From the NCBI RefSeq assembly GCF_016587435.1, contig NZ_BNJJ01000026.1:54976-118975 (forward strand): DNA of 64,000 nucleotides. Direction: 5' to 3'. This document shows, piece after piece, positions 54,070 to 63,779 of this stretch. The translations under genes and the position numbers were made by a program. This DNA is from Dictyobacter formicarum (lineage in GTDB: Bacteria > Chloroflexota > Ktedonobacteria > Ktedonobacterales > Ktedonobacteraceae). Within the stretch, counting starts at the first letter, position 1. Every line of letters begins with the position of its first letter. The notes under the pieces were generated by a model that searched no databases, was not told the origin of the DNA, and saw nothing but the letters and a program-made list of their open reading frames with translations.

Positions 54070-55707
54070 CTATTCGAGGTATTGGTAGGCGACTGTGGTC
54101 AGGAAGTCGGTGAACTCGGTTTCGCAGACCAGGTTGTCCAGGATGGTGCTGGCGGTGACGAGGCGGCGTATGGCGTACGGGTTGGTGCCCAGCGTGTTTC
54201 TGAGCGCCTGCGTCTCTTCTGCCAGCAACTTGCGGAACATGCCGCGGGTAACTTTGCGGCCGTCGTCGAGCACACCGTCGGGATGGTGAATCCACTGCCA
54301 GAGCTGGGCGCGCGATATTTCTACGGTGGCGGCGTCCTCCATCAGGCTGTTGATGGGAACGCAGCCAGAGCCACGCAGCCAGGCTTCGAGGTAGCTCAGG
54401 CTGACACTGATGTTGGTGCGCAATCCCCGCTCGGTAATCCTCCCATCGGGTATCTGGAGCAGGTTGACGGCAGTCACATAGACGTCTTCACGCTTGCGCT
54501 CGATCTGGTGAGGACCACCCATGATGGCGTCGAATTCCTTGCGTGCGATCTCGACCAGTCCAGGATGGGCTACCCAGGTGCCATCATGACCATCAACGGC
54601 TTCGCGCCGCTTGTCGGCCTGGACGCGGGCCATGGCCTCGGAGTTGACCTGGGCGTCTTTCTTGTTAGGAATCTGGGCCGCCATGCCGCCGATAGCGTGG
54701 GCGTGGCGATGATGGCAGGTCTTGATCGTCAGCAGCGAGTAGGCACGCATAAAGGGGGTACGCATCGTGATGCTGGCGCGATCCGGCAGGATAAAATCGG
54801 ACACGCGGCGAAACTTCTTGATGGCGCTGAAGATATAGTCCCAGCGTCCACAATTCAGGCCAGCGGAATGCTCGCGCAGCTCATAGAGAATCTCATCCAT
54901 CTCAAAGGCTGCCAGGATGGTCTCGATCAGCACGGTTGCCTTAATTGTGCCTTGTGGAATACCCATCAGCTCCTGGGCAAAGCTAAAGATGTCGTTCCAC
55001 AGGCGCGCTTCCAGGTGGCTTTCCAGCTTGGGCAGGTAAAAGTAGGGACCACTGCCGTTGGCCAGGAGCTGACGGGCATTATGGTAGAAGTAGAGTCCAA
55101 AGTCAAAGATGCTGGCCGAGATCGGCCGGTCGTTGAGCAGGACATGCTTCTCGTCCAGATGCCAGCCGCGTGGCCGCACAAAGAGGATGGCCGTCTCGCC
55201 ATTCAAGCTATACTGCTTGCCGGTGGAAGGATCGTTATAGCTAATGGTGCGCCGCACCGCGTCATAGAGATTGATTTGCCCCTGAATAGTGCCATGCCAG
55301 GTCGGTGAATGGGAATCTTCGAAGTCGGCCATAAACACCTGCGCGCCAGAATTCAGCCCATTGATGATCATCTTGCGATCAACCGGACCTGTAATCTCGA
55401 CGCGCCGGTCCCATAGCTCGCTGGGAACGGGCGCGATAATCCATTCACGATTGCGAATGTGCGCGGTCTCAGGGAGGAAGTCTGGTAGCTGGCCTGCATC
55501 CAATTCCGCTTGTCGCTGCACGCGTCGCTGGAGCAAGTGCTGGCGTTCAGGTTCAAAGGTCGAAGAGAGCAGCGCGATAAAATCAAGAGCACCCGGTGTC
55601 AGTATATGTTCATATGCTGCCGTCATTGTGCCCTGAATCGTCACCGGCAGATCCGGCGCCATCACACTCCATCGTGCTGTTTGTACGCTTGCTTTTTCAT
55701 CGATCAT
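54070..55707 (-). CDS. aceB: Malate synthase A
   Basis: 545 residues, the usual length of malate synthase A. It condenses glyoxylate with acetyl-CoA to malate in the cytoplasm (glyoxylate bypass). Visible are [13 protein letters not shown] (125-137), the catalytic Arg region [13 protein letters not shown] (176-188), the PROSITE-type signature [17 protein letters not shown] (about residue 278 onwards) and [12 protein letters not shown] (about 380). The C-terminal helical domain is complete. It lies 48 bp downstream of aceA on the same strand, forming the aceA-aceB operon. Start ATG 55707 follows AAAGGATG. The 3' end lies 49 bp from palindromic element C. Confidence 0.95.
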   Translation of the reverse strand: MIDEKASVQTARWSVMAPDLPVTIQGTMTAAYEHILTPGALDFIALLSSTFEPERQHLLQRRVQRQAELDAGQLPDFLPETAHIRNREWIIAPVPSELWDRRVEITGPVDRKMIINGLNSGAQVFMADFEDSHSPTWHGTIQGQINLYDAVRRTISYNDPSTGKQYSLNGETAILFVRPRGWHLDEKHVLLNDRPISASIFDFGLYFYHNARQLLANGSGPYFYLPKLESHLEARLWNDIFSFAQELMGIPQGTIKATVLIETILAAFEMDEILYELREHSAGLNCGRWDYIFSAIKKFRRVSDFILPDRASITMRTPFMRAYSLLTIKTCHHRHAHAIGGMAAQIPNKKDAQVNSEAMARVQADKRREAVDGHDGTWVAHPGLVEIARKEFDAIMGGPHQIERKREDVYVTAVNLLQIPDGRITERGLRTNISVSLSYLEAWLRGSGCVPINSLMEDAATVEISRAQLWQWIHHPDGVLDDGRKVTRGMFRKLLAEETQALRNTLGTNPYAIRRLVTASTILDNLVCETEFTDFLTTVAYQYLE

Positions 55708-55755
55708 AGCCTGTGCATCCTTTCAGAAGTTCATCAATCTCTCTGCGTTGAGTGG

Positions 55756-57030
55756 TTAGAATTGTGCTTCCTCGGTTGAGCCCGCCATTGCCATGGTTGA
55801 GGATTGACCGGCGGCAATGACCTGTGTTACCTCATCAAAGTAACCGGTGCCGACCTCGCGCTGGTGCTTAGTCGCGGTATAGCCGTGGCTTTCCAGCCCG
55901 AACTCAGCCTGCTGTAAAGCGGAATAGGCGGTCATGCCCTGCTCCGCATACTCGCGGGCCAGCTTGAACATGCTATAGTTGAGGGCATGGAAACCGGCCA
56001 GCGTAATAAACTGGAACTTATAGCCCATCTCGCCCAGTTGCTGCTGGAAGGCGTGAATAGTCGCATCATCCAGCTTCTGGCGCCAGTTGAAGGAGGGGGA
56101 GCAATTATAGGCCAGCAACTTGCCAGGGAAACGATCGTGGATCTCATCGGCGAAACGCCGGGCCTCTTGCAAGTTGGGCTCGGAAGTCTCGCACCAGATC
56201 AGGTCACAATAGGGAGCATACGCCAGGCCACGGGCGATAGCAGTATCGAGTCCAGAACGGATACGATAGAAGCCCTCGGGCGTGCGCTCACCAGTCAGGA
56301 ATGGCTGGTCGACTGGATCGATATCGGAGGTAATCAACTTTGCCGCATTGGCATCAGTACGAGCAATCAAAATGGTGGGAACACCCATGATATCAGCGGC
56401 CAGGCGCGCTGAGGTTAGATGCTTGATCGCTGTCTGCGTTGGGATCAAGACCTTGCCGCCCATGTGACCACACTTCTTCTCGGAGGCCAGCTGATCCTCA
56501 AAATGCACGCCGGCCGCGCCGGCTTCGATCATCGCTTTAGTCATTTCAAACACATTGAGCGGGCCTCCAAAGCCGGCCTCTCCATCCGCGATGATCGGTG
56601 CGAACCAATCTATGGCGCCGCTATGTCCCTCGCTGTGCTGGATCTGGTCGGCTCGCTGCAGCGCCTGGTTGATTTTACGCACCACCATGGGAACGCTATT
56701 GGCCGGATAGAGGCTCTGGTCGGGATACATCTGACCGGCCTGGTTGGCGTCGGCCGCTACCTGCCAGCCACTGAGATAGATAGCCTTCAAACCAGCCTTG
56801 ACCTGCTGGACTGCCTGGTTGCCAGTCAGGGCACCCAGGGCCGCCACATACGGCTCCGTCTTCAATAAGGACCAAAGACGCTCGGCGCCTCGGCGCGCCA
56901 GCGTGTACTCGATGTGAAGTGAGCCGCGCAGGCGCAGCACATCTTCGGCGCTATAATTACGCCTCACACCCTGCCAACGTTCATCGCTTTCCCACTCATA
57001 AGTAAGATTGTCTGCCTGATGACCGTTCAT
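55756..57030 (-). CDS. aceA: Isocitrate lyase
   Basis: 424 residues, typical of bacterial isocitrate lyase. It splits isocitrate into succinate and glyoxylate, the first step of the glyoxylate bypass. The active-site signature [10 protein letters not shown] (185-194) has the catalytic Cys187. Also visible are [17 protein letters not shown] sequence ([12 protein letters not shown], 85-96), [12 protein letters not shown] (146-157, metal and substrate loop) and YNCSPSFNW. The first gene of an operon with aceB; the RBS is AGGAGA before ATG 57030. A LysR regulator is divergent 380 bp away, with a dyad between them. Confidence 0.96.
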   Translation of the reverse strand: MNGHQADNLTYEWESDERWQGVRRNYSAEDVLRLRGSLHIEYTLARRGAERLWSLLKTEPYVAALGALTGNQAVQQVKAGLKAIYLSGWQVAADANQAGQMYPDQSLYPANSVPMVVRKINQALQRADQIQHSEGHSGAIDWFAPIIADGEAGFGGPLNVFEMTKAMIEAGAAGVHFEDQLASEKKCGHMGGKVLIPTQTAIKHLTSARLAADIMGVPTILIARTDANAAKLITSDIDPVDQPFLTGERTPEGFYRIRSGLDTAIARGLAYAPYCDLIWCETSEPNLQEARRFADEIHDRFPGKLLAYNCSPSFNWRQKLDDATIHAFQQQLGEMGYKFQFITLAGFHALNYSMFKLAREYAEQGMTAYSALQQAEFGLESHGYTATKHQREVGTGYFDEVTQVIAAGQSSTMAMAGSTEEAQF

Positions 57031-57152
57031 GTTGATCTCCTATTCTTTCTCGCAAATAGAATAACCGGCCTGGAAAAGGCCTCGGCTCCTATTTACTGTT
57101 CCCTAAAGCAAGGATACCATTAAGTTTTACCGGAAATCTATACTTAAGCTTT

Positions 57153-57171
57153 CAAATTCGTGAAGAATTTG
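57153..57171. promoter_or_regulatory. Candidate LysR-type operator
   Basis: CAAATTC (57153-57159), five bases, GAATTTG (57165-57171): a perfect 7-bp dyad in the 380-bp region between aceA and the divergent LysR gene. It contains ATTC-N5-GAAT. LysR regulators commonly bind dyads of T-N11-A form between divergent genes. A second weaker pair, TTAAG at 57120 and CTTAAG at 57143, lies beside it. Confidence 0.45.
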
Positions 57172-57410
57172 ATAACCTTTTACTTATGCAGGCCACGTTT
57201 AACTACAACTGTAAGACATGTTCGTGGGCGCCCAAAGGCAGCTCGAAGACGCTTACAAGAGGCTCTAGCTGCATCATGACCTTGAAAAAGTGGTGTGTTG
57301 ACGAGTCCATTTTCTTGAAATTAGTGCTCAATGGATCTTGACAGTGGGAGAAAACTGTTTATATGCTATATAACAATATGCTTATCAACTTTGAGCTGGA
57401 GGGAGCAACG

Positions 57411-58325
57411 ATGCACCAACTGAACTTGCACCGCCTGGCGACGTTTCAGGTGGTGGCGAAGCATTGCAGTTATAGTCGTGCCGCCGAGGAACTGCACTTT
57501 AGCCAACCAGCTGTCTCGGCCCAGATTCGCCTGCTAGAAAACTCTCTGGGAGTGCGGCTCTTCGACAAAATTGGGCATAAGACCCATCTGACGCCCGCTG
57601 GTGAAGAGCTCTACCGCTATAGTGAGAAGATTTTTGCCCTGATCGACGAAACGATCGAGACCATGGATACGCTACGCAATCCTCACTATGGGCATCTGCG
57701 CGTGGGCGCGGACACGACCGTGGGCACGTATGTAGTGCCGCGTGTGCTGGGCAAGTTCCGCCAGCTCTATCCCAACGTTGAGATTACGCTGGAGGTCGTT
57801 AATCGCGGCTACCTGGTTGATGACTTGAGCCAGAACCGCGTGGATATGGTCATTATGGGCAAAATTCCTACGGAGCTGCCCGCGTTTGTGGCACCGTTTG
57901 CGCCCAACGAGTTGGTCTTAATTGCGCCGCCCACCCACCGCCTGGCCGGTTGTAAGCGTATCCCCTTCGCGGAACTGGCACGCGAGCACTTCCTGCTGCG
58001 CGAGGTGGGCTCCGGTACCCGCAGCGCCCTTGAGCAGGCCTTCCAGAACGCCGGCTATCCACTCCTGGTAAGCATGCAGATGGGAAACAACAGCGCCATC
58101 AAGCAGAGCGTCGCCGCCGGACTCGGCATCGCCCTGATCTCGCGCGTCGCCATCGATATCGAGCTGGAAACGAACCGCCTCGTCATCCTCGACGCCGAAG
58201 GCTTTCCCATCACGCTCCAATGGCGTCTTGTCCACCTGAAAGACAAAAACCTGTCGGCCACCGCCCGCGCCTTCAAGAACTTCTTGCTGCAAAACAGCGA
58301 GATCCCACCGGCCCTGAGCACGTAA
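57411..58325 (+). CDS. LysR-family transcriptional regulator, CbbR-like
   Basis: 304 residues. The N-terminal winged HTH (about 1-60) reads NLHRLATFQVVAKHCSYSRAAEELHFSQPAVSAQIRLLENSLGVRLFDK. A LysR substrate-binding domain follows (about 90-300), with GHLRVGADTTVGTYVVPRVLGKF and the GIALISRVAIDIEL block. The closest look is CbbR/CysB-type regulators of carbon metabolism. The start was set at MHQLNLHRL (57411) with GGAGGG upstream; the frame is open 48 bp earlier. It is transcribed away from aceA-aceB, which it probably controls. Confidence 0.85.
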   Translation: MHQLNLHRLATFQVVAKHCSYSRAAEELHFSQPAVSAQIRLLENSLGVRLFDKIGHKTHLTPAGEELYRYSEKIFALIDETIETMDTLRNPHYGHLRVGADTTVGTYVVPRVLGKFRQLYPNVEITLEVVNRGYLVDDLSQNRVDMVIMGKIPTELPAFVAPFAPNELVLIAPPTHRLAGCKRIPFAELAREHFLLREVGSGTRSALEQAFQNAGYPLLVSMQMGNNSAIKQSVAAGLGIALISRVAIDIELETNRLVILDAEGFPITLQWRLVHLKDKNLSATARAFKNFLLQNSEIPPALST

Positions 58326-58377
58326 CGCCATCACGGTAGCCATACGCGAACGCCTCCGAACCACGAAAGCGATCCCC

Positions 58378-58605
58378 ATAGGTTCGGGGCTTGCCCCCGA
58401 TTGTCGCCCCTCCGCAGAGCGGGCGACCCCGTATCCTCGCCGCTCGGTACCTCGTGGCATCACACCTTTGCCCACGCGGTGCCCAAAAGCGGACCTTTCT
58501 TTTGGGCACCGCATGGGGCGACGTGATGGTGAAGAGCGAAGCCCCGTCATAGGGACACAGGGCCCCACAAACGGTGGGGCAATCGAGGGCAAGCCTCGAA
58601 CCTAC
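58378..58605. repeat. Long palindromic element D (MITE-like)
   Basis: A 228-bp close relative of element C. The left 150 bp are almost the same (ATAGGTTCGGGGCTTGCCCC at the start, GTGCCCAAAAG in the centre), and the right end is AATCGAGGGCAAGCC then TCGAACCTAC. It lacks the 29-bp block present in element C. Differences between the two arms of the stem suggest an older copy. It lies between the LysR gene and the broken ADP-ribosylglycohydrolase gene. Confidence 0.88.
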
Positions 58606-58735
58606 GATGCGTTTCGATTCCCAATGTTTTCGTGTGATGGGAATTGTGCATGCGGCGTCGCCTGGCGGCACACATTATTCATACCCTACAATAGGGATTA
58701 ATTGTATAATTTGTGGATCATAAAGGGAAAGATTG

Positions 58736-59670
58736 ATGGAGAATACAAATCGGCATGAGGAGCGGCTGGGGAGGGCACTGGAGGCGTTGGAGGGGTTGGC
58801 GGTGGGAGATGCTTTTGGGAGCCTGTTTTTTAAGCAGCGGGAGCAGGTGGCTGAGCGTCTGGCGAATCGGACTCTGCTGGAGCACCGTGGCCCTATACGG
58901 ATGATACGCAGATGGCGCTGTCGATCGTGTCGATCCTGCGCCAGCATGGCTCGATTCGGCAGGCGGAGCTGGCGGAGAGCTTCGCGGAGCATTACGAGGG
59001 GTCCCGCGCCTATGGTCCTTCGATGCATTATCTGCTGCGCTCGATCCGCGCGGGCACGCCCTGGCGCGAGGCGGCCGCGCAACAATTTTCTGGCCAGGGC
59101 TCGTTTGGCAATGGTGGGGCCATGCGCATCGCACCCCTGGGTGCCTACTTCGCCGATGATCTGGGGGTTGTGAGCGAGCAAGCGGAGCTGGCAACCAGCG
59201 TTACCCATACGCATCCGGAAGCGATCGCGGGCGCGATTGCCGTCGCGGTCGCGACCGCTTATGCCTGGCAATTGCGCCAATCCGGGCAGCTGCCCGGGCG
59301 GGCTGAATTTCTGGAGCTGATCCTGCCATACATTCCCAGTAGCGAGGTGAGGCGCAAAGTGCGCTGGGCCCGCGACTTCTCCGAGCACACGTCCCTGGAT
59401 GCTGTGGTCAACCAGCTTGGCAATGGTAGCAACATCTCGTCCCAGGATACGGTGCCGTTTGTGCTCTGGTGCACAGGCGAGCGGCTCAATAATTACGAAG
59501 AGGCCCTCTGGCTCACGGCCAGCGCCCTTGGTGATGTGGACACGACCTGTGCCATGGTCGGGGGCATCGTCGCAACCTACACTGGCACGACCGCTATTCC
59601 AGCCAGCTGGCTGGCAGCGCGTGAGCCACTGCCCGGCTGGCATCGAGAACATAATCAGGAAGCAACTTGA
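58736..59670 (+). pseudogene. ADP-ribosylglycohydrolase family protein, one frameshift
   Basis: The first frame (ATG 58736) gives ALEALEGLAVGDAFGSLFF, the start of ADP-ribosylglycohydrolases. The second, from about 58893, gives WPYTDDTQMALSIVSIL (the Mg-binding TDDT motif), then FSGQGSFGNGGAMRIAPLGAYF, VTHTHPEAIAGAIAVA and DVDTTCAMVGGIVATYTG (the C-terminal metal motif). Loss of a single base near 58886-58892 explains the frame change. The enzyme would remove ADP-ribose from proteins. All motifs are well kept, so the lesion is recent or a sequencing error. Its end overlaps the kinase gene's end by 16 bp. A TATAAT lies at 58705-58710. Confidence 0.8.
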
Positions 59671-61541
59671 TAGACGGCGAAACTAGAAACGTTAATGTCG
59701 TTGCCGGCATCGATCAATCCAATCATTCCGGCTCGGCTGAACCGATTGTCCGTTACCTGTCCAACAACTTGACCATCAATCGCCATGGCGATGGTATTGC
59801 CTTTGACTTTGATGGAATAAGTATGTGGAGTGGTATTCAATTCGTTGCCATAATCGCTAGCGAGGCTGGTGTTATTCCCACCCTCGTAGCGATAAAGGTG
59901 CCAGCCACCAGAGGTCACGTTGGCGATATAGCCGTTATGAGAGCTATCCGTGCGGAAAAAGATACCGACCTGGGTGTCGACTGGATAGGTGGATACGTCG
60001 GTGGTGTTGTTATACTGAATTTTTGTCTCGATAATGTAGTCACTTGAGGGCGGTAGAAAGGGCGCCGGCAGGAAGTAGTTTGGATTTATCGGGTTAAGAT
60101 AGTTGTCAGACCTGGCGGCAGTTCCATCACTGGCAATAGTACCATTTGCATACTTCCACTGCCCTCCAAGCCTCCAGCCATTGCTGTTTTTTGACCAATC
60201 GGCCGCGTAGAGCTGCGTACCCTTATCTTTCGCGAATACGTCCGATTGGGTCGTATCGGTACTACTATTATTTGTATTAAAGCTTTTGGTGAAAGACGAC
60301 ATCACTGAACTGAAAATACACAACACCACAATAGATCCCAGTATCACGCCAACGAGTAAGCCAATTGGATTCTTCTTGCGCTTGCGCGGCGGCGGCATAT
60401 ACGTCGACTGAAAAGACTGGTGATGGTACTGATATGACTGCTGTGGCGGATACGAGTACTGCGGCCCCTGGCTATATGGCTGAGGACCGGTCGTCACAGG
60501 CGGCACATTATATGCCCCGGCGGGCCCGGATTGGTAGGGTGGAGGCTGAGGGCCGCTCCCAGGTGGTGTCATACGCGCCCCGGCTGGATCGATTCTGGGT
60601 GGCGGTGGCGTATGTGTCTCTGTCGCTACCTTCACTGTTGGCTCGACCGGTGGCTTGCCAGCATACTGCGTTGACGCGCTCACCGTGGACGCAAGGTTGC
60701 CGGCGTTGCTGGCGGGATCGTTCCGATAATTGGGGTCCTTCAGCGCCTGCGCGAAGGCGGCGATGGTGGGGAAGCGCTGATCTGGCTGCTTGGATAGAGC
60801 GCGATGAATGGCCGCGGTCACGTTGGGCGGCAGACCAAAGACTTTCTTGTCCAGCGGCGGCGGCTCCGCGGTCAGGTGCTGGGCATACATCTCGGGCAGC
60901 GAGCCACGGAAGGGAGGCTCACCAGCCAGCCATTCATAGAGCGTCACGGCCAGCGCATACTGGTCGGTCGCGCGCACTGGCTTGCCCTGAATCTGCTCCG
61001 GCGCCATATACGTCACGGTCCCGGTCACGTCCTGTGTGCGCGAGACCTGCGAGCTCTGGCCCACCAGGGCGATACCGAAATCGCTGAGCAGGATCTCGTG
61101 ATTCTTGCCGATCAGCATGTTCTCCGGCTTAACATCGCGGTGGATGATGCGCTGGTCATGCGCATACTGCAAGGCGTCCGCCACCTGTCCCGCATAGCTC
61201 AAGGCCAGATCGAGCAGCACACGTTCACCACGACGATGGCAATGGCGCAGCGAACCATTGGGGGCATAGCTCATAACCAGATAGGGGGTCTTGTGCTCCA
61301 CATCGCAGTCGAGCACGCGCACGATATGCGGATGATCCAGGCTGGCAATGGTCCTGGCCTCATTCAAAAAGGCGGCCACACTCTCGGCATCGAGCCGCAC
61401 ATTGAGGACCTTGATCGCCACCTGGTTGTTCATGTAGATATGCGTGCCCATGTAGACTTTGGCGAAACCTCCCTCGCCGATCGGCCGCTCAACGCGGTAT
61501 TTCCCAAACTGATGGTGTGTCAGGTCGTCTTGTTGATCCAT
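59655..61541 (-). CDS. Membrane Ser/Thr protein kinase with exported LamG-like sensor
   Basis: 628 residues. The Hanks-type kinase domain (14-275) has the Gly loop IGEGGFAKVY (21-30), Lys44, Glu62, catalytic HRDVKPEN (134-141), DFG (154-156) and APEQ (180-183). A proline-, tyrosine- and glutamine-rich linker (about 300-385) leads to a basic stop and one membrane helix (about 392-414). The extracytoplasmic domain (about 440-628) looks like a concanavalin/DUF1080-type jelly roll: YIIETKIQYNN, VGIFFRTDSSHNGYIANVTSGGWHLYRYEGG, NTIAMAIDGQVVGQVTDNRF. Sensing a glycan outside the cell is inferred. The start is ATG 61541 with AGGAGAAAG upstream. Confidence 0.88.
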   Translation of the reverse strand: MDQQDDLTHHQFGKYRVERPIGEGGFAKVYMGTHIYMNNQVAIKVLNVRLDAESVAAFLNEARTIASLDHPHIVRVLDCDVEHKTPYLVMSYAPNGSLRHCHRRGERVLLDLALSYAGQVADALQYAHDQRIIHRDVKPENMLIGKNHEILLSDFGIALVGQSSQVSRTQDVTGTVTYMAPEQIQGKPVRATDQYALAVTLYEWLAGEPPFRGSLPEMYAQHLTAEPPPLDKKVFGLPPNVTAAIHRALSKQPDQRFPTIAAFAQALKDPNYRNDPASNAGNLASTVSASTQYAGKPPVEPTVKVATETHTPPPPRIDPAGARMTPPGSGPQPPPYQSGPAGAYNVPPVTTGPQPYSQGPQYSYPPQQSYQYHHQSFQSTYMPPPRKRKKNPIGLLVGVILGSIVVLCIFSSVMSSFTKSFNTNNSSTDTTQSDVFAKDKGTQLYAADWSKNSNGWRLGGQWKYANGTIASDGTAARSDNYLNPINPNYFLPAPFLPPSSDYIIETKIQYNNTTDVSTYPVDTQVGIFFRTDSSHNGYIANVTSGGWHLYRYEGGNNTSLASDYGNELNTTPHTYSIKVKGNTIAMAIDGQVVGQVTDNRFSRAGMIGLIDAGNDINVSSFAVYQVAS

Positions 61542-62016
61542 CAAACTTTCTCCTGATTTTTAAGAGGCTCCACATATGATGTGGGGAGATAATTTCGATA
61601 TTCTCGCTATTTCTGTGTATTGCACTTTGTTCCATCGTGCAATAATTCCATCATTTCATCTCTGTGCACAGCTTAAGCTTTAAATATAGTTAGCATTTGC
61701 TCAGCTATTTATTAATGCCCCGATTGTAACATGATAGGCGTGAAGTAGCAATCGAAGTAAAGATTCCTTTTGTCAGAAGGCAAGCGCGGCCAGAGCACCT
61801 TCTCCTGGCAAGAGGATAAGATGAAGTAGGACAGTTGGATCAAAGAGAAAGAGGCGCTACTATTTGCGTACGCGAGGAGGTCATTTTTTCCGCGAGATTG
61901 GCTATCGACGGGAATAGATATAATATGGTAGGCTTAGCCAGAACAATTTCGTCGTGCCTCTTCGCTGTATGAGTTGGGAAGGGAGCAACGTTAGATGAAG
62001 GAAGGTAACAAAAACC
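61542..62016. other. Intergenic between divergent genes
   Basis: About 475 bp with AT-rich stretches near 61600-61740. Promoters for the kinase and thioesterase genes are expected here. No repeat-family member or gene was recognised. Confidence 0.45.
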
Positions 62017-62556
62017 ATGTCCTCTGAGACCTATCATTGCTGGTATCCGGTGCAGATACGTTTTCGTGATTTAGATCCCCTGGCCCACGTGAATAATACC
62101 GTCTATTTTGTCTATCTGGAGGAGGCGCGCAGCTTTTATTTTGATCGGTTGAAGCCGTGGCGCCATGCGGATGAGACGCCGGTGCAGGCGGAGGAGGAAG
62201 AGGCGGATGGCGAGCATAATCCGCGCATCAAGACCGGTCCTCGGGGTTATCACTATGGCATGCTGGTCAAGGAGAATACCTGTACATATTTGTTGCCCCT
62301 GGTGCGCTCGGATCGCGCGGAGGTGGGAGTGAAGGTGGTGAAGATTGGACGCACAAGTTTTGTTATGGAACATGAAATTCGCGATAGCACTGATCATAGC
62401 CGTGTGTTTGCTACTGGCCGTTCGGTGCTGGTCTGGTGCAATTATCATACCGGCCGACCACACCCCATTCCACCTACGTTGCGCGCGGCCTTTGAGGAGT
62501 TTGAAGGCCTCTCCAGCACGGCCAGCGGTTCCTCGCCTGGCGCCGAGCAGGCGTAG
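62017..62556 (+). CDS. Acyl-CoA thioesterase, 4HBT (hotdog) family
   Basis: A 179-residue hotdog-fold protein. The 4HBT signature is at the N-terminus: VQIRFRDLDPLAHVNNTVYFVYLEEARSFYF (residues 12-42), with the catalytic Asp in RFRDLDPLAHVNN. A charged insertion (about 55-72, EEEEADGEHN) follows, then strands TSFVMEHEIRD and the C-terminal GRSVLVWCNY. It hydrolyses acyl-CoA or aryl-CoA thioesters in the cytoplasm. The RBS GAAGGAAGG precedes ATG 62017. The stop TAG (62554-62556) lies within the first bases of a TAGGTGC repeat, so the tail (SSTASGSSPGAEQA) may be partly repeat-derived. Confidence 0.85.
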   Translation: MSSETYHCWYPVQIRFRDLDPLAHVNNTVYFVYLEEARSFYFDRLKPWRHADETPVQAEEEEADGEHNPRIKTGPRGYHYGMLVKENTCTYLLPLVRSDRAEVGVKVVKIGRTSFVMEHEIRDSTDHSRVFATGRSVLVWCNYHTGRPHPIPPTLRAAFEEFEGLSSTASGSSPGAEQA

Positions 62557-62592
62557 GTGCAGGCCTCAGCGCCCGCAAGGGGCGCACCTACG
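62552..62592. repeat. TAGGTGCG-type palindrome (short)
   Basis: CGTAGGTGC at 62552-62560 pairs with GCACCTACG at 62584-62592; the right part GCGCCCGCAAGGGGCGC (hairpin) equals the arm of the element at 26762-26787. Its TAG is the stop codon of the thioesterase gene. Confidence 0.85.
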
Positions 62593-62656
62593 GTTTTCTT
62601 GTTGATTGTTGCTTTTGGTTCTTCGCTTAAATTTAAAGCATTGGGGCTGGCCCCGG

Positions 62657-62688
62657 CTGGGGCCGCCTCGCAAAGCTCGCGGCCCCAG
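62657..62688. terminator. GC-rich hairpin between convergent genes
   Basis: CTGGGGCCGC (62657-62666) pairs with GCGGCCCCAG (62679-62688), loop of twelve bases. It lies between the ends of two convergent genes. There is no T run on either side, so it is a structural barrier or another repeat rather than a classical terminator. Confidence 0.5.
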
Positions 62689-62727
62689 CACGCGACAACA
62701 GAATATGAGCGTGCCTATTAGCGGCCG

Positions 62728-63591
62728 CTAGAGCAGGCTATAGCTTTTGCTCTCGGTCTGCGTTAATGCCGCCAGTTTGGCCGCGGTATCTTGCGTGCGT
62801 GGTGTGAAGGTTACCAGTCTGAAGTTTGAGGTGTCCGGGCTAATCAATGTCGTGCCAAGGACGTGCAGGCGTCCGACTTGCGGATGGTTGAGCTCTTTCT
62901 GGTGATCGGGATTGCAGGACCATTCGATGTCGTGTTGAGTCCACCAGCGGCGAAATTCTGGACTGGCTTGTTGCAGATCAGCAATCAGCTGCTCGCACCA
63001 GGCTTCTCCGGCATGTTGATCACTGACCGTGCGAAAGGTCATAATAGCGTGCCGGGCTGACTCTTCCCACTGCACATAAAGTGTGCGCTGCGCAGGATGG
63101 GTAAAAATCTGCCAGATGACGTTGCGCTCTCGGCCCGACAGTTGCCCAAAATCACCGAAAACGCGGGCGGCACTAGCGTTCCAGGCCACGACATTGAGAT
63201 ATTGGTCCAGCACATAGGCCGGACTATTCCCCAGCGCATCCATAACGGCTAGCAGGTTGACGGGAGGCTGGTCGAGGGTGTGCTCTTCGATGGTGACTGG
63301 CACCATGCCGCGTGCCAGCACATAGAGGTGGCGATGCTCAGTAGCATCGAGTTGCAAGATACGAGCCAGGCTTTCAAGCACCTGATCCGAGACCGTAATG
63401 GGTCGTCCCTGTTCAAGCCAGGTGTACCAGGAAACGCCAATCCCGGCAAGCAGCGCCACTTCATCGCGGCGTAGTCCAGGGGTACGCCTCCTGCCGACCA
63501 CGGGCAGCCCTAGCTGCTCTGGACGCAGGCGAGCACGACGCGTCTTCAAGAAATCGGCGAGCTGCACCCGCCGCTGTGCCTCATCTATCAT
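62728..63591 (-). CDS. XRE-family regulator with MmyB-like ligand-binding domain
   Basis: 287 residues. The N-terminal HTH (about 5-75) reads LADFLKTRRARLRPEQLGLPVVGRRRTPGLRRDEVALLAGIGVSWYTWLEQGR, the standard start of MmyB-type regulators. A PAS-like C-terminal domain follows (about 105-270), with PAYVLDQYLNVVAWNASAARVFGDF and WWTQHDIEWSCNPDHQKELNHPQVG, believed to bind a fatty acid in this family. The start was set at MIDEAQ (63591), with GGGAGGG upstream. It is divergent from an SDR oxidoreductase gene, the commonest partner for this regulator type; control of that gene is inferred. Confidence 0.88.
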   Translation of the reverse strand: MIDEAQRRVQLADFLKTRRARLRPEQLGLPVVGRRRTPGLRRDEVALLAGIGVSWYTWLEQGRPITVSDQVLESLARILQLDATEHRHLYVLARGMVPVTIEEHTLDQPPVNLLAVMDALGNSPAYVLDQYLNVVAWNASAARVFGDFGQLSGRERNVIWQIFTHPAQRTLYVQWEESARHAIMTFRTVSDQHAGEAWCEQLIADLQQASPEFRRWWTQHDIEWSCNPDHQKELNHPQVGRLHVLGTTLISPDTSNFRLVTFTPRTQDTAAKLAALTQTESKSYSLL

Positions 63592-63779
63592 GCGATTCCC
63601 TCTCCCTCCCTCTGCATGCATACAAGAACAAACGTGTTACTTTTACACCTATGATAACCACACTCCTGGTTCCGATTCTTCCCCAACTCTATAATTCCAC
63701 CATACAAGATTCCTGCTCCTTCATAACAGGGAGGGGTCAATTGCTTTATAGCTGTTCTTCCGATGAAAGGATAGAGAGA

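Noticed and set aside
53782..55308. 508-codon plus-strand frame
   Set aside because: It runs through palindromic element C and antisense to malate synthase, which is unambiguous on the other strand.
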